DNA of 64,000 nt from Serendipita indica DSM 11827 (Eukaryota > Basidiomycota > Agaricomycetes > Sebacinales > Serendipitaceae), in assembly GCA_910890315.1 (NCBI GenBank), contig CAJVGD010000015.1:372001-436000 (forward strand), written 5' to 3'. This document shows, piece after piece, positions 45,565 through 56,427 of this stretch (positions are counted from its first letter, which is position 1; each line of letters opens with the position of its first letter). The notes under the pieces were generated by a model that was given only the letters and a program-made list of their open reading frames with translations, was not told the origin of the DNA and made no database searches. The translations under genes were made by a program, and so were the position numbers.

Positions 45565-47489
45565 CTATTCAATGCTTTCCGCATGGTCGCTGGTATTAGC
45601 TCCCACCTGGCGATTGCGTTCGGTCTTGGCCATCGAAAGCCTGCCCGTCCGCGCGAATGACGCATCCAAGGACGCACTCACAGGAGGATCTTCGGAAACA
45701 TCCTTCTCGGCGTAAATCTCTGTGAGATTCTCTGAGCTATACTTGCAACAAAGGAGCGCAAATTCGAGTTTCTGCTGAGCCCTTACTCGCGCAACCTCAC
45801 GCATGGACGGCCGAACTTGGTCGGACAGAGGATCGGGCACCGATCTGTTTCCACTCGACCCGCCCCCGCTGCCATTGAGCCTGTTGGCGCCTCGTGCTAT
45901 GAGGTTCGACACGGCGCTTCCCCCGGATTTCCACGGCTTGCGTGATCCAGTCGCCAGAGGTTCGGATTGACTGAGGGGAGGGTACCTTACAGTACGCATC
46001 TGAGATGGAGTCGAGGTCGAAGCAGCGTTAGCTGGTGTTGGTGGGGAAGGAGCGTCAAAATCGATGGTAAAGCGAAGGAGCTTCGGGAGGATACCACGCT
46101 TCTTGAGTGTCTTGTAAAATGTCTCGCTTGGTTTATCGCCGAGTGTAACCGTCAAGGTCTCTAGATCGGGAAGGCGCCGATAAAGCGTCTCGTAGTGCTT
46201 GTCATGAATAGGCGCGTTGATGCTGAGAGTCTTGGGTGTCCACATTCCCTCGTCGCCGTGGAAGATGCTCGACACAACCCGGTCGGCGTCAGCACGCTTG
46301 AGCACAGAGACCTGGAGACATAGCGTATGGAGTTCGGGTGCGGAAATGGCGAGAATCTCAGAATGAGAGGCTGCGACGTGGAATACCTGGAGGTTTGGGA
46401 GGCGAATTGAATGTGCTGGGACAGGCTCCTGACGTGCGCTGTCCGGAAGTGCCGACTGAATCACGAGGAACTTGACGTTGGGAATTTGTAGTTCCTGAAG
46501 GCCAGACATTGCGATAGCCCCAACGCGGAGCCACTGGACCTTTGTCAAGGGAACGTTACGCTCGGGATGCACGGGGATGTGTTCACCTAGGAGAGAGTGA
46601 GTTACAAGAAGAGAAGGATGAGATAAGAAGTACTTTTGGATTCGGATACTGCGTCGGCGTCCATTTCATCTGGGTCTGGGATACCAAGCGGCCCACGACG
46701 AAGAGGAGGATGCAAGGCAGACGAGGGATGTACAAGAAGCTCGCTTGATATAGATAGGAACTCCAGATTCTTGCATCCCTCGAATGCTGTAACGTGAAGG
46801 GGCGAATACTCTCCCTTGATCGTGATCCTGCATAACTTCCGCCAAAACTTGTACTCTCTGGCCGCTAGAATGAACTCTTCAGTCACATTCTCGAAGTATA
46901 CTGATCGGAGCTTGACTGTCGTCCGCTCGAGCTGGTCGAGAAGAGGGCGAAAGACTTTGAGGAGGCCAGGAACGGGGATCGCAGAGTATATCATCAGCGA
47001 TTCCAAAGCTGGGAAGGTCGCAGAGGCGTTGAAGAGGTCGTGAAAGGAATCCTTAATGACGGGAAGAGGGGTGTTGGGGTTGATGATGAGGCAGAGGAAG
47101 GAAATCTGACTCGATCGTGACATGAGCATCTGGAACCTTGCCCTCCTGAGCTCTGGCGTGGGAGAAGACTCGTCAATACGACCAACGACGAAGGTGGCTT
47201 CAAGCGGCGAGTTGTGAGCGCGCTGGATGCACGTCTGCAGGAACTTTTCGGTCGCACAGGCCATAGTACTGCCCGTTCTGAGGCTTTGGGGCATCTGGTC
47301 CAAGGAAATCAGAATACGTCGCCAGAGTCGCGGCGTATTCTTGATGACCTCGTTCAGGTCGCGACATACCGTCATGAGTAGCGTCAAGGGAAGGTCCATG
47401 CGAATATACTCGTTGAGTATCATCGCTAGAAGCTCAATTGGGAGCCTTAATAGAGGGGGCTTCGGGGGTATGACATTGAGGACCGCCAT
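45565..47489 (-). CDS. F-box-like protein F4
   Basis: Two exons: 47489-46634 and 46586-45565, about 625 residues, intron 47 bases at the family position. It starts directly with a short leader and the F-box-like block (LRLPIELLAMILNEYIRMDL, NTPRLWRRILISLDQMPQ); no N-terminal extra exon is evident. Over the central 250 residues it is almost identical to F6 (for example VQWLRVGAIAMSGLQELQIP and APELHTLCLQVSVLKRADAD), so the two copies are young or have been homogenised. Its C-terminus departs from the family: after LTEIYAEK the NNICxxCR motif is replaced by DVSEDPPVSAS and a basic tail, losing the CxxC pair. Head-to-head with NWD2 across 387 bases. Confidence 0.82.
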
Positions 47490-47876
47490 TGAGGAATGTA
47501 GACGTTTAGATTAAGCGTTTAACCAGATGAGAAAGTTAAGAGTGGGTTTGGAGGCGATTTGTCACAACTGACGAGCCCAGGAGGAGGTGGGGGGGAGGAG
47601 GGAATGAATTATCGTTGCGGGTTGGGTTGGTGAGAATGGCACAAGACAAGGCAAGTCGAGGCCACGGGTTGATGGGAAAACTCGGCGGATTATATAATTT
47701 TGGGCATGAATTCTGAGGTTGCCCTTGCGCCGCAAACCCCGCGGCGGCCATTTCAGATGCCATGATTGAAGTTTGAATGCGTGTCATCTCAACTGCGTGT
47801 GTGAGTCCTCGTGTACGTCCAACCTGGCAGAGACTGGGCAGTCACCCAGCCCATCTTGGAGTCCCCCGCCATTACC
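47490..47876. promoter_or_regulatory. shared divergent promoter region of F4 and NWD2
   Basis: A 387-base gap lies between the start codons of F4 (minus) and NWD2 (plus). A TATATAA sequence lies near 47692. The arrangement repeats that at 36036-36370. The open frame at 47536-47787 looks incidental. Confidence 0.5.
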
Positions 47877-50800
47877 ATGTCGTCCAACAGGAGACCTACA
47901 ACTGGAATAGGGGGTGTAAATGAATCTCCTACAGCTGACGCGTACTCTTCACGGAAACGTGGTTCGGTATATGGCCTCTCCGGCGTCCCTCTCGATGTTC
48001 TAGCGAGTCCATCAGAGGCTTCAGATATGCTCTCCCCTCTCAGGGCAGCTAATCGACTCATAGAATCGATTCTCGAGGCTATTCAGGTTGGTAGGACATA
48101 TCTAATATTGCATTCTGACGCGTAAAGTAGGAAATCAATGATAATGAACCCGAATGGACGGAACTTGCACACCATCTCGAAGGGTATTGGTCCGATATCG
48201 AGAACAGGATTGAATCGTTCAAAGACTATTCCTCAGAACAAGGGCCATCGACGACGCTTTCAGGCGGCCCTTCACCGTATATGTCGAGTATGTACTTATT
48301 CGCGGCATCTTAATCAGAAAATTAAGCAATACAGATTTCTCAAGGATCTTCACGTTAAAATCGCCAATCTTAGGCATAAACGCAGGGCCCCAGTGGACCT
48401 ATTTACCAAACGACGCAGAATGAAGATTGACCCAGAACTCGTATTCGAATTCGGTCGAAATATTGACGACCAGCATGGGAAATTCATGGTATGGAGATCA
48501 CTATTCTCGCTAGCTACCATTAACTGGAGTTATAGGAGGCGATCAGTCTCTATACCCCACACTGCTTTCATCCTTTGAAAGAATGTCTCAATAATACCAA
48601 GTCCAAGGCGATGAATAATCTCACACAAGGTGCGTCGTGGCCATGGACCATGAAAGTTTGCTAAAGTTCTGAAGGCGAAGCAAGTGCCATATTGCAGCTA
48701 CCAATGGCAGCATTTTCGGTTTCTTCGGTCCACAGAACTTGTCTTCAAGGGACGCGTGAAGCTGTGCTTCAGACCATCTGGAGGTGGGCTCGCGATGATA
48801 GCGCAGAGAAACCGATATTCTGGCTCTGTGATATAGCCGGTGCGGGCAAGTCCACAGTCGCAATGTCCGCAATAGAAGCATGGCAAAATCAAGGAACCCT
48901 AGGGGCACACTACTTCTTCTCGATGACCAGTTGCGAAGGATCCAGTGTGGACAAGTTCTGCTCGACCATCGCAAGACGTCTGGTCGAGCACATACCCGAA
49001 CTTGCGCCACGAATTGCCCAGGCTGCTAAGCAGAACCCATCGGTCATGCGGTGCCCATTGAGCGAGCAATTTCAAACGCTCGTCACTAGCTCGCTTCATT
49101 ATTGGTCTCACCCCGTGATCATTGTCATAGACGGCATTGATGAGTGCAAATCTGGTGCACAGCGGAAGAAACTCCTAAACACGCTTGCGATGGCTGCTCG
49201 CGAGTGCAGCAGACTCAAGATACTCATCACCAGTCGCCCAGACCCTGTGATTGAGGGGATCTTACAGCCGATCTCGATTAAATCAAAACTAGATATTGGC
49301 CCTCACGACTTCAATCATGGTACCGACGATGACACTGCGCTCTATATAAATCGATCTCTAACTGGCGTGCTACCCGAGGACAAGAGACAATTACTGTCTC
49401 AAAAGTCTCATGGGCTATTCATTTGGGCGAGTATCGCTTGCCAAATCATCAACGAGAATACAGCGGATTCTTCGAGCATATGCGAGCGCTTGATCGCAAT
49501 GGACGGGAGTGGCAATATAGAAGACCTATACGACCTTGTTTTCGAGACCACCGATCCAGGCTTCCACTCGACGATGCGTGCTATGCTAGCGCTCCTGCTT
49601 GCATTATTCGAACCGCTCACATCCAACGATATGAACGATCTCTTCAAGTATGCCGGAGTCCACGGAAGCATTGACTCACTCGTACGGAAACTTCGAAGCG
49701 TAGTTTTCCAGGACCGCGAGACCGGTGTAATCCAATTTCGTCATTCGACCTTCGTCGAATATCTTGGACGTCGCTGCACCGCTCCACCTATCAATCGTCA
49801 CGACAAGCTATTTATCGATGTTACGAACGCACATGGTCGTATCGCGTCATGGTGCCTCAAAGGCCTCAAGGAGAATCTCAGATTCAACATATGCAATCTC
49901 GAGTCGTCATTCTACCTAAATCACCAGGTTCCAGACATCCATGAGAGGGTATCAAATTTCATTACGAGCAAACTCCGATACTCCAGCCTCCATTGGGCAT
50001 TTCATTTCGCGGAAACCAACAGCGGCTGGCAACGCAGGTTGCATAGCGAGTTGGGAAACATTCTTAGACACCCATTCGCTCTATATTGGATGGAGACCCT
50101 TAGCCTGACTATGGGAGTTTCACAAGTAGTCTCCGGTCTAAGAGCTGTTATATGCCACGCCGAGGCAAGTCATCTGTTGTTCGATATGACCACAACTAAT
50201 AATGAAATAAGCTTAATGATGATATAAAACGCCGCTTGATAGATATTCGACGGTTTCTGACGACGTTTTCGACTCCGATTCAGGACAGCGCTCCACATAT
50301 CTACATCTCAGCACTTCCTTTCACTCCCACAAAGTCGATGCTCCATGTTGAGGGTAAAAAGGTGTATCGAAATACCCTTACCGTGACTCAGGGTCTTCAA
50401 GAAGACTACAGTGGTCCACCCGAAACGCTTCATGGCCACGAGGATTCGGTCAGAGGTATCTCATTCTCAGCAGATGGCTCGATGTTTGTCTCCGGGTCCG
50501 CGGATACTACAATTCGACTTTGGGATGCAGACACAGGTCAGCCAGTAGGTGAGCCAATCCGAGGTCACACAGACTCCGTTTTGGCTATTGCCTTCTCGCC
50601 AGATGGCTCGAAAATTGCCTCTGGCTCATCCGATCAGACGATTCGAGTGTGGGATGTAGAGTCAGGGCAAATAATAGGAGAACCGCTTCAAGGCCATGAG
50701 CACCGAGTCAGTTCGCTAGCTTTCTCACCTGATGGATCACGAATCGTCTCCGGCTCATGGGATTTCACCGTCCGACTATGGGATGCAGACCTGGGGGCGC

Positions 50801-52707
50801 CAGTCGGGGAGCCACTTCGAGGTCACGAAGAATGGGTGACGTCCGTCGCATTCTCACCGAATGGATTACTCGTTGCATCCAGCTCCTGGGATAAAACAAT
50901 TCGACTGTGGGAGGCAGAAACTGGCCAACCCGCCGGTGAACCACTACGCGGCCACGAGAGTTGGGTCAATTCTGTCGCATTCTCGCCTGATGGATCCAAA
51001 CTTGTCACAACTTCATGGGATATGACAATACGACTATGGAACGTGAAGACTGGGATGCAGCTGGGAACCGCATTCGAAGGTCACGAAGACGATGTAAATG
51101 TAGCAGTGTTCTCGCCAGACGGGTCAAGGATTATCTCCGGCTCGTTGGACAGCACAATTAGAGTGTGGGATCCGGCCAACAGCAAGCAGGTAGGAAGCGC
51201 ACTTCAAGGCCATCACGACTCGATCATGACCATCGCATTTTCGCCAGACGGCTCAACATTTGCCTCTGGATCCTCTGATGGCACCATTCGATTGTGGGAT
51301 GCCAAGGAAATTCAACCGGTAGGAACGCCGTGCCAAGGTCATGGTGATTCAGTCCAGGCCGTCGCATTCTCGCCGAGCGGGGACCTGATAGCATCCTGCT
51401 CTTCCGACGAGACGATTAGACTCTGGGACGCAACTACTGGCCGACAGGTGGGCGAGCCACTACGAGGGCACGAAAGGGGGTGTTGATGCAATTGCATTCT
51501 CCCCCGATGGCTCTCTCCTCGCTTCGGGCTCAGTTGATGCTGAAATTCGACTGTGGGATGTAAGGGCCCACCAGCAATTGACAACACCACTTCGCGGTCA
51601 TCACGATTCAGTCAACGCTGTCGCATTCTCTCCAGACGGCTCGCTTATTCTTTCTGGCTCAGCGGACAATACGCTCCGACTTTGGGACGTAAACACTGGT
51701 CAGGAATTGGGAGAACCCTTCCTAGGCCACAAGGGAGCAATCCGTGCCGTCGCATTTTCCCCAGATGGCTCGCGAGTTGTCTCTGGCTCCGACGACGAAA
51801 CATTAAGGCTTTGGAACGTGAACAGTGGTCAACCTCTGGGTCCTCCGATTCGGGGTCATGAGGGCTCCGTCCGAGCTGTCGGATTCTCGCCAGACGGCTC
51901 ACGGATCGTCTCTGGCTCTTTCGATCGAACGATTCGATTGTGGAATGTGGAAACTGGACAGCCGTTAGGAAAATCGCTCGAAGGACATGAAGATTTGGTT
52001 CATTCCCTGGCATTCTCACCCGACGGGCTGAGAATCGTCTCTGCCTCTGAAGACAAGACTCTTCGATTTTGGGATGTGCGTAATTTTCAACAGGTGGGAG
52101 AACCCCTTCTAGGTCACCAGAATGCAGTCAATTCCGTGGCATTTTCCCCAGATGGTATACTTGTCGTCTCCGGCTCATCCGACAAGACCATTCGACTGTG
52201 GAACGTCAACACTGGTCGGCAGTCACAAGAGATGCTCCTTGATCATGATCAGCCCATTGAAGCTAAAAAAATATCCCCAGAAACTCTAGGAAGGCTCCCT
52301 GACTCGAATGATGAATTGGAACTCGGTGAGTAATGACTGTTTATCACTACCTCTGTTCTTTCCCCGTCCTGACCATAGATACAATCACCTCAGGTCATTC
52401 GCAGAGTGAAGGGAACGAATTCGCCGACTCAAATACCGACCTTCGACCCGCGAACAGCACGTCGCCATGTATTTCATTACGCACCATTGCACCTGGATTT
52501 GGAGAGGGGATTCTTATGCCAGATGGTTGGGTGAAGTCATCCGGTAAATATCTCTTCTGGGTACCACCTGAGAACCGGCATGGGCTACAGCACTCACCCC
52601 GACTGACAATACCAATAAATGGCCCCCTCCGAGCGACCCGCCTGGACTTTACCAGGTTTCGTTGTGGCTCATCTTGGACCAACGTTCGACAGATTACCGA
52701 TCACTGA
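47877..52707 (+). CDS. NACHT-WD40 NLR-like protein NWD2, probably frameshifted
   Basis: Exons: 47877-48086, 48131-48287, 48335-48488, 48536-48629, 48675-50164, 50212-52325, 52379-52707; same intron positions as NWD1, and exon 4 is 94 bases in both. Order of parts: MLKL/HeLo-like helical N-terminus (RLIESILEAIQEINDNE), NACHT (Walker A CDIAGAGKST, Walker B VIIVIDGIDEC), 14 WD40 repeats, conserved tail (WVKSSGKYLFWVP). The intron at 50165-50211 is GC-AG with donor GCAAGT. Two lesions: a one-base excess in a G-run near 51475-51480 breaks WD40 repeat 9, though the frame resumes immediately through repeat 14. Exon 2 also meets exon 3 out of phase unless a weak GTCGAG donor five bases upstream is used. 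Either a recent pseudogene or an assembly error in a homopolymer. Confidence 0.75.
50430..52250 (+). repeat. 14 WD40 repeats of about 129 bases in NWD2
   Basis: The 14 units have the same 43-codon pattern as NWD1, repeat 9 being the one crossed by the frameshift. Several units match a NWD1 unit at the same position better than their own neighbours (EEWVTSVAFSPNG, EDDVNVAVFSPDG), so part of the order predates the duplication. Confidence 0.82.
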
Positions 52708-53849
52708 AAATCCGCTTTGTTGCTCGTATTATTTAATGCAGAATGATATTGAAAAATGAGATCCTGTGGGAGAAGGCTCAGTTCCCAGTCTGTAGCCAGA
52801 CGATCGCTGTCCATACATAACTCCTGGCTGCGGCGATGCGTCGTCCGTATCGTTAAGGTACGTGTGGTTTCGTGTCGTCGTGTTTCCTTGCTTGCTTGTG
52901 GTTATGTTTTGATCTTATAATAGTATCTATTTCTCATCAGGGCTCCATGTAAGGCGGTCCTCAGGCGAGGCAGGTGTGGGTGTGGAGTGGCCTTGGGTGG
53001 AATGGCGGTATAATACTATCTCCCTAATGCGTCGTAGCTTTCCCTATCCACCCAGTTGAGAACAACCGATAATTTTCGACTGCTATACTCTGATCTTGTC
53101 TCTTGGCTGGTCGTGCATTGCATCTTGGTTCTTCCCCTTGCGATTTCTCATTGTGTTTGGGTGGGTGGGTAACGCGAGATTAGTGACTCGTTTCGCTCTT
53201 TCGCGCGTATCTCTAAGCCGCTGCTATACGCTTGCAGTGGTGAAGAGAGACTTCAGGCTCTTCGCCACTCGTCTTGGGGCGGCAGGATATCGCTAACAGT
53301 TGCGTATCTATTAGCTTATATGTACATCTGGCGGAACTACCCGTCCTCCTTTCTCGCGCAGCCCATTGAGACCTTCGGTCACGTCTTAAGCAGAGGTTGA
53401 GAACGGTGAGACAAGATAAGCGTAGTGCTTACAATTGGAGTAATTCAGTGTCTGTTTGGGCTTCTTGAGACGTGATTTATTTGATGACGCGAATCTCATA
53501 AATGTGGCTATACTTCCCATCTTTTCGGGCGCTCAGAAGGTAGATGTATAGCCCATACAACTCAAAGGTTATCCAGAAGTGTAATGGGCTACTCATTAGA
53601 GCAGGAAGGAAAGAATAAACTCGAATTCATGGAGGAATCTTGTTGAAGAGGCATGAAATACGGTGAACGCAGAACAGGGGTTAAGTAGCCATATGTCCTG
53701 ATAATTGAGGAAAAGATGATGCAAAGGGAAAGTGGATTATGTAAATTGTGAAATAAAATGCAAGAGACGCAACATCGATGAGATGGAAGAGTTCAACCAA
53801 ATTATTAATACCAGGGCGCAAGAGAATTGAATCAAGTCGTATAGCCTCT
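52708..53849. other. intergenic between convergent NWD2 and F5
   Basis: About 1.1 kb without a supported gene. The short frame at 53096-53296 has no partners. Presumed 3' untranslated sequences of both neighbours. Confidence 0.4.
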
Positions 53850-55795
53850 CTACGACTCGAACCAATACCCAAGAGGTCGAAATCTTCGAGCTAACTCCGT
53901 CTCAACGAGCATAATCTCGTGTGCCAGAGGGCAACCTGGCGCGGCGGGTTGTAGAGGTGACTGTCCTGCGCTTACTAATCCGGTTCCAATATCCATATCT
54001 GTACCAGGCGCGACAAGTACACGCAGGCCCGACGCTCTTCCCAACCTGCATACGGCGGATATACCACGGGGATATTGAGACGATGGAGGGAAACAAAGCT
54101 TGATTTCCAGGTGAAAAAGCTTCTTGAGCAGCCTGCAGTTCCAAAACGTCCTGTAGAACACCTCGCTTGGTCGGCTGTAGAGTGCCACCCTCAACGTTTC
54201 GATATCTTCGATAACCGTAAAAACGTGCTCGTAAACGTCGTAACTGGCTGCCAAGTTCAGGCTTATTACTTTGGGTTTCCACATATCCTTTTCGCCGTGA
54301 AAGATTTGCATCACAACGGCGTCCGCGTTGGTACTGCGGTGAACTTGAAGACACAGCGTATGGAGGACAGGTGCCGAGATGGCAATGATCTGGGAATGCA
54401 ACGACGCGATTCGAAGGACTTTGAGCCGTGGAAGGTTCATGGAATGTCGGTTCGGTATGGCTTCCGTATTGCCGTCGATAGTGCAGCCGATGGTGAGTTC
54501 TTTAAGACCTTCAAAGCTGAAGACTTGCAGAGACTTCATAGTAACCGCGCCGATGCAGAGCGATTGGAGCCGTGATTCATGAGCTGCTGAGCATTCCGCT
54601 TGAATAAATCATCACAAGGAGTAGAGAATGAGGGAAGACGTACCGACGTTTGCGATCGCATTATGTCTATTCCCATGAATCGGAGCGATTGGCCCCTTTG
54701 GGAGCAAGTGAACCTCCCCCGACACGAAAAGCTCTTTGAGGTCCTTACACCCATTAAAAATGGTGGCGCAAAGTCGAAGATGCTCGCCCTGAAGTATGAT
54801 CCTATGTAATTTACGCCAAAACGTGGATATACTCGCGTTGTGGATTAATCTTTCCCCAACATTGTCGAATTCCACAGATCGAAGTTTATGTGAAGTCTGC
54901 TCCAGCCGCGCAAGGAGCGCCCTGAAGTCTTCAAGGAGGCCCAGAAAAGGATATGCCGATGCGATAATCAGCGAATCCAGAGCTGGAAAGACCGTGGAGT
55001 CGTTGAAGAGGCCTCGGAAGGATTCCTTAATGACGTGAATGGGCGTGCCGGGTTTGATGATGATACAGAGGAGGGTGATCTGGCTCGAATGGGACATGAG
55101 CATCCCGAACCTTGCTCTCCTAACCTCTGGCGTCGGAGAGGACTCGTCGATAGGGCCAACGACGAAGGTTGCCTCAAGTGGCGAGTTGCGCGCACGCTCG
55201 ATACAAGTCTTCAAAATATTTTCCGTACCACAGGCCACATTACCTCCTTGTTTAACACTTGGGGGGATGTGGTCGACGGAAACAAGGACCCGGCGCCAGA
55301 AGCGTGGGGTGTTCATGATCACCGCGTTTACCCACTTGGACGTCAGCTTGAGCTGCATCAGCGAGTGGTTGCTTTGGTGGCACTCGTCAAGGATCATGAG
55401 AAGGATCTCAAGTGACAAGGGCCGGGGCATTGGCGCGATGCCGTGAGAAGGGGTGAGACTCGTGGATAGAGTGTGGCCATCCGTATCTAATCTCGATCAA
55501 CAGCTGCTCGGGATGTGCCGTGGTCACACGCACCATTAATAAGCAGAGCCCGCCGGAGACTGTCTTCGCCTCTTCCCAAGAAAAAGTGCTCCTCCGCGCT
55601 GGATTTCGACGTATCCGAGTCATGATTTCGGTGCTTCTGCTGGGTATGCGTTCCCGTAATGCCACCGCGGACTGCAGTATTGGACACGGACTCTTGGTTC
55701 CGAGAAATGCCCAACGTCTCAACTCGTAGTCTCGAGCAGCGCGCCCTGTTCGCACTACCGTCTAATTTTGGAGTGCTCTGTTTCCCTTTGGACAT
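53850..55795 (-). CDS. F-box-like protein F5, divergent member
   Basis: Three exons: 55795-55534, 55486-54644, 54583-53850, about 612 residues. Exon 1 encodes a low-complexity basic N-terminus (MSKGKQSTPKLDGSANRARC). The F-box-like block is PRPLSLEILLMILDECHQ with NTPRFWRRVLVSVD. The helical block and leucine-rich pattern follow (ERARNSPLEATFVVGPIDES, VFPALDSLIIASAYP, LQSLCIGAVTMKSLQVFSFE). It is the least similar of F2-F7 in the second half and ends at ARRFRPLGYWFES without the CxxC pair. The acceptor of intron 2 is a CAGCAG doublet, so one alanine may or may not be included. No NACHT gene is paired with it. Likely an older duplicate free to diverge. Confidence 0.75.
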
Positions 55796-56427
55796 TGCAG
55801 ATACTATCGAGATCACTTGCTCAATTTGAAGGATGTTGGCGGGAGGAAGGTGGGAGAAGCTGGCTCCAAGGTGCTTCCTTGTTCACCGTGAGGGGGGGAG
55901 AGCTGGGGCTGCTAGTTGAGAAGTGGGTTCAATTAGACCACTCTTATAGGATCAGGTGATCGACGTCTGACGATGGCTTCCTCTCTGTCTCCTCGGCTTG
56001 TTCAGTCTGGTTAGCTCCTTTATCCGCCGGGACATTCTCCTTTCAAACACAGTCAGTGTGGACACAGTCTCAATTCACTCGGCGTTATGAAACGCCAGAA
56101 CGCGCAAAGGGCAGCCGAGCAGCGAAGTGTTTTATCATATATTGTCGCAGATATCAGGCATACATATAGTATACATACACATTCGATCTTGAATCTTTGT
56201 CTCACTGAAAGTGCAAATGAGACGGTTTTAGGATTGGATTTGCATGGCCTGCGAGGGCTGAGCTGCATTGGAACGGCGCCGCTCTTTTTACGGGGAGAAT
56301 GTCTAAGCTTAAGTGTCAGCATGTTTCCTCCGCCGAGAGTTCCTCAGGCCGCAGCCGGCTTGAGGCGACCCTCGGCAATGAGCTCACCAATCCCCAGATA
56401 CTGTGTCCTTTTATCATCCGGGTAGGT
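55796..56427. other. intergenic between F5 and F6
   Basis: The 5' flank of F5 and the 3' flank of F6. The F6 side (about 56315-56390) is similar to the 3' flank of F3. No gene recognised. Confidence 0.45.

Noticed and set aside
47536-47787. Possible extra N-terminal exon of F4
   Set aside because: No donor and acceptor pair joins it to the F4 frame; F4 has a good ATG of its own.
38928-52250. WD40 repeats as a DNA satellite
   Set aside because: They lie in open reading frames with conserved protein pattern, so they are coding repeats.
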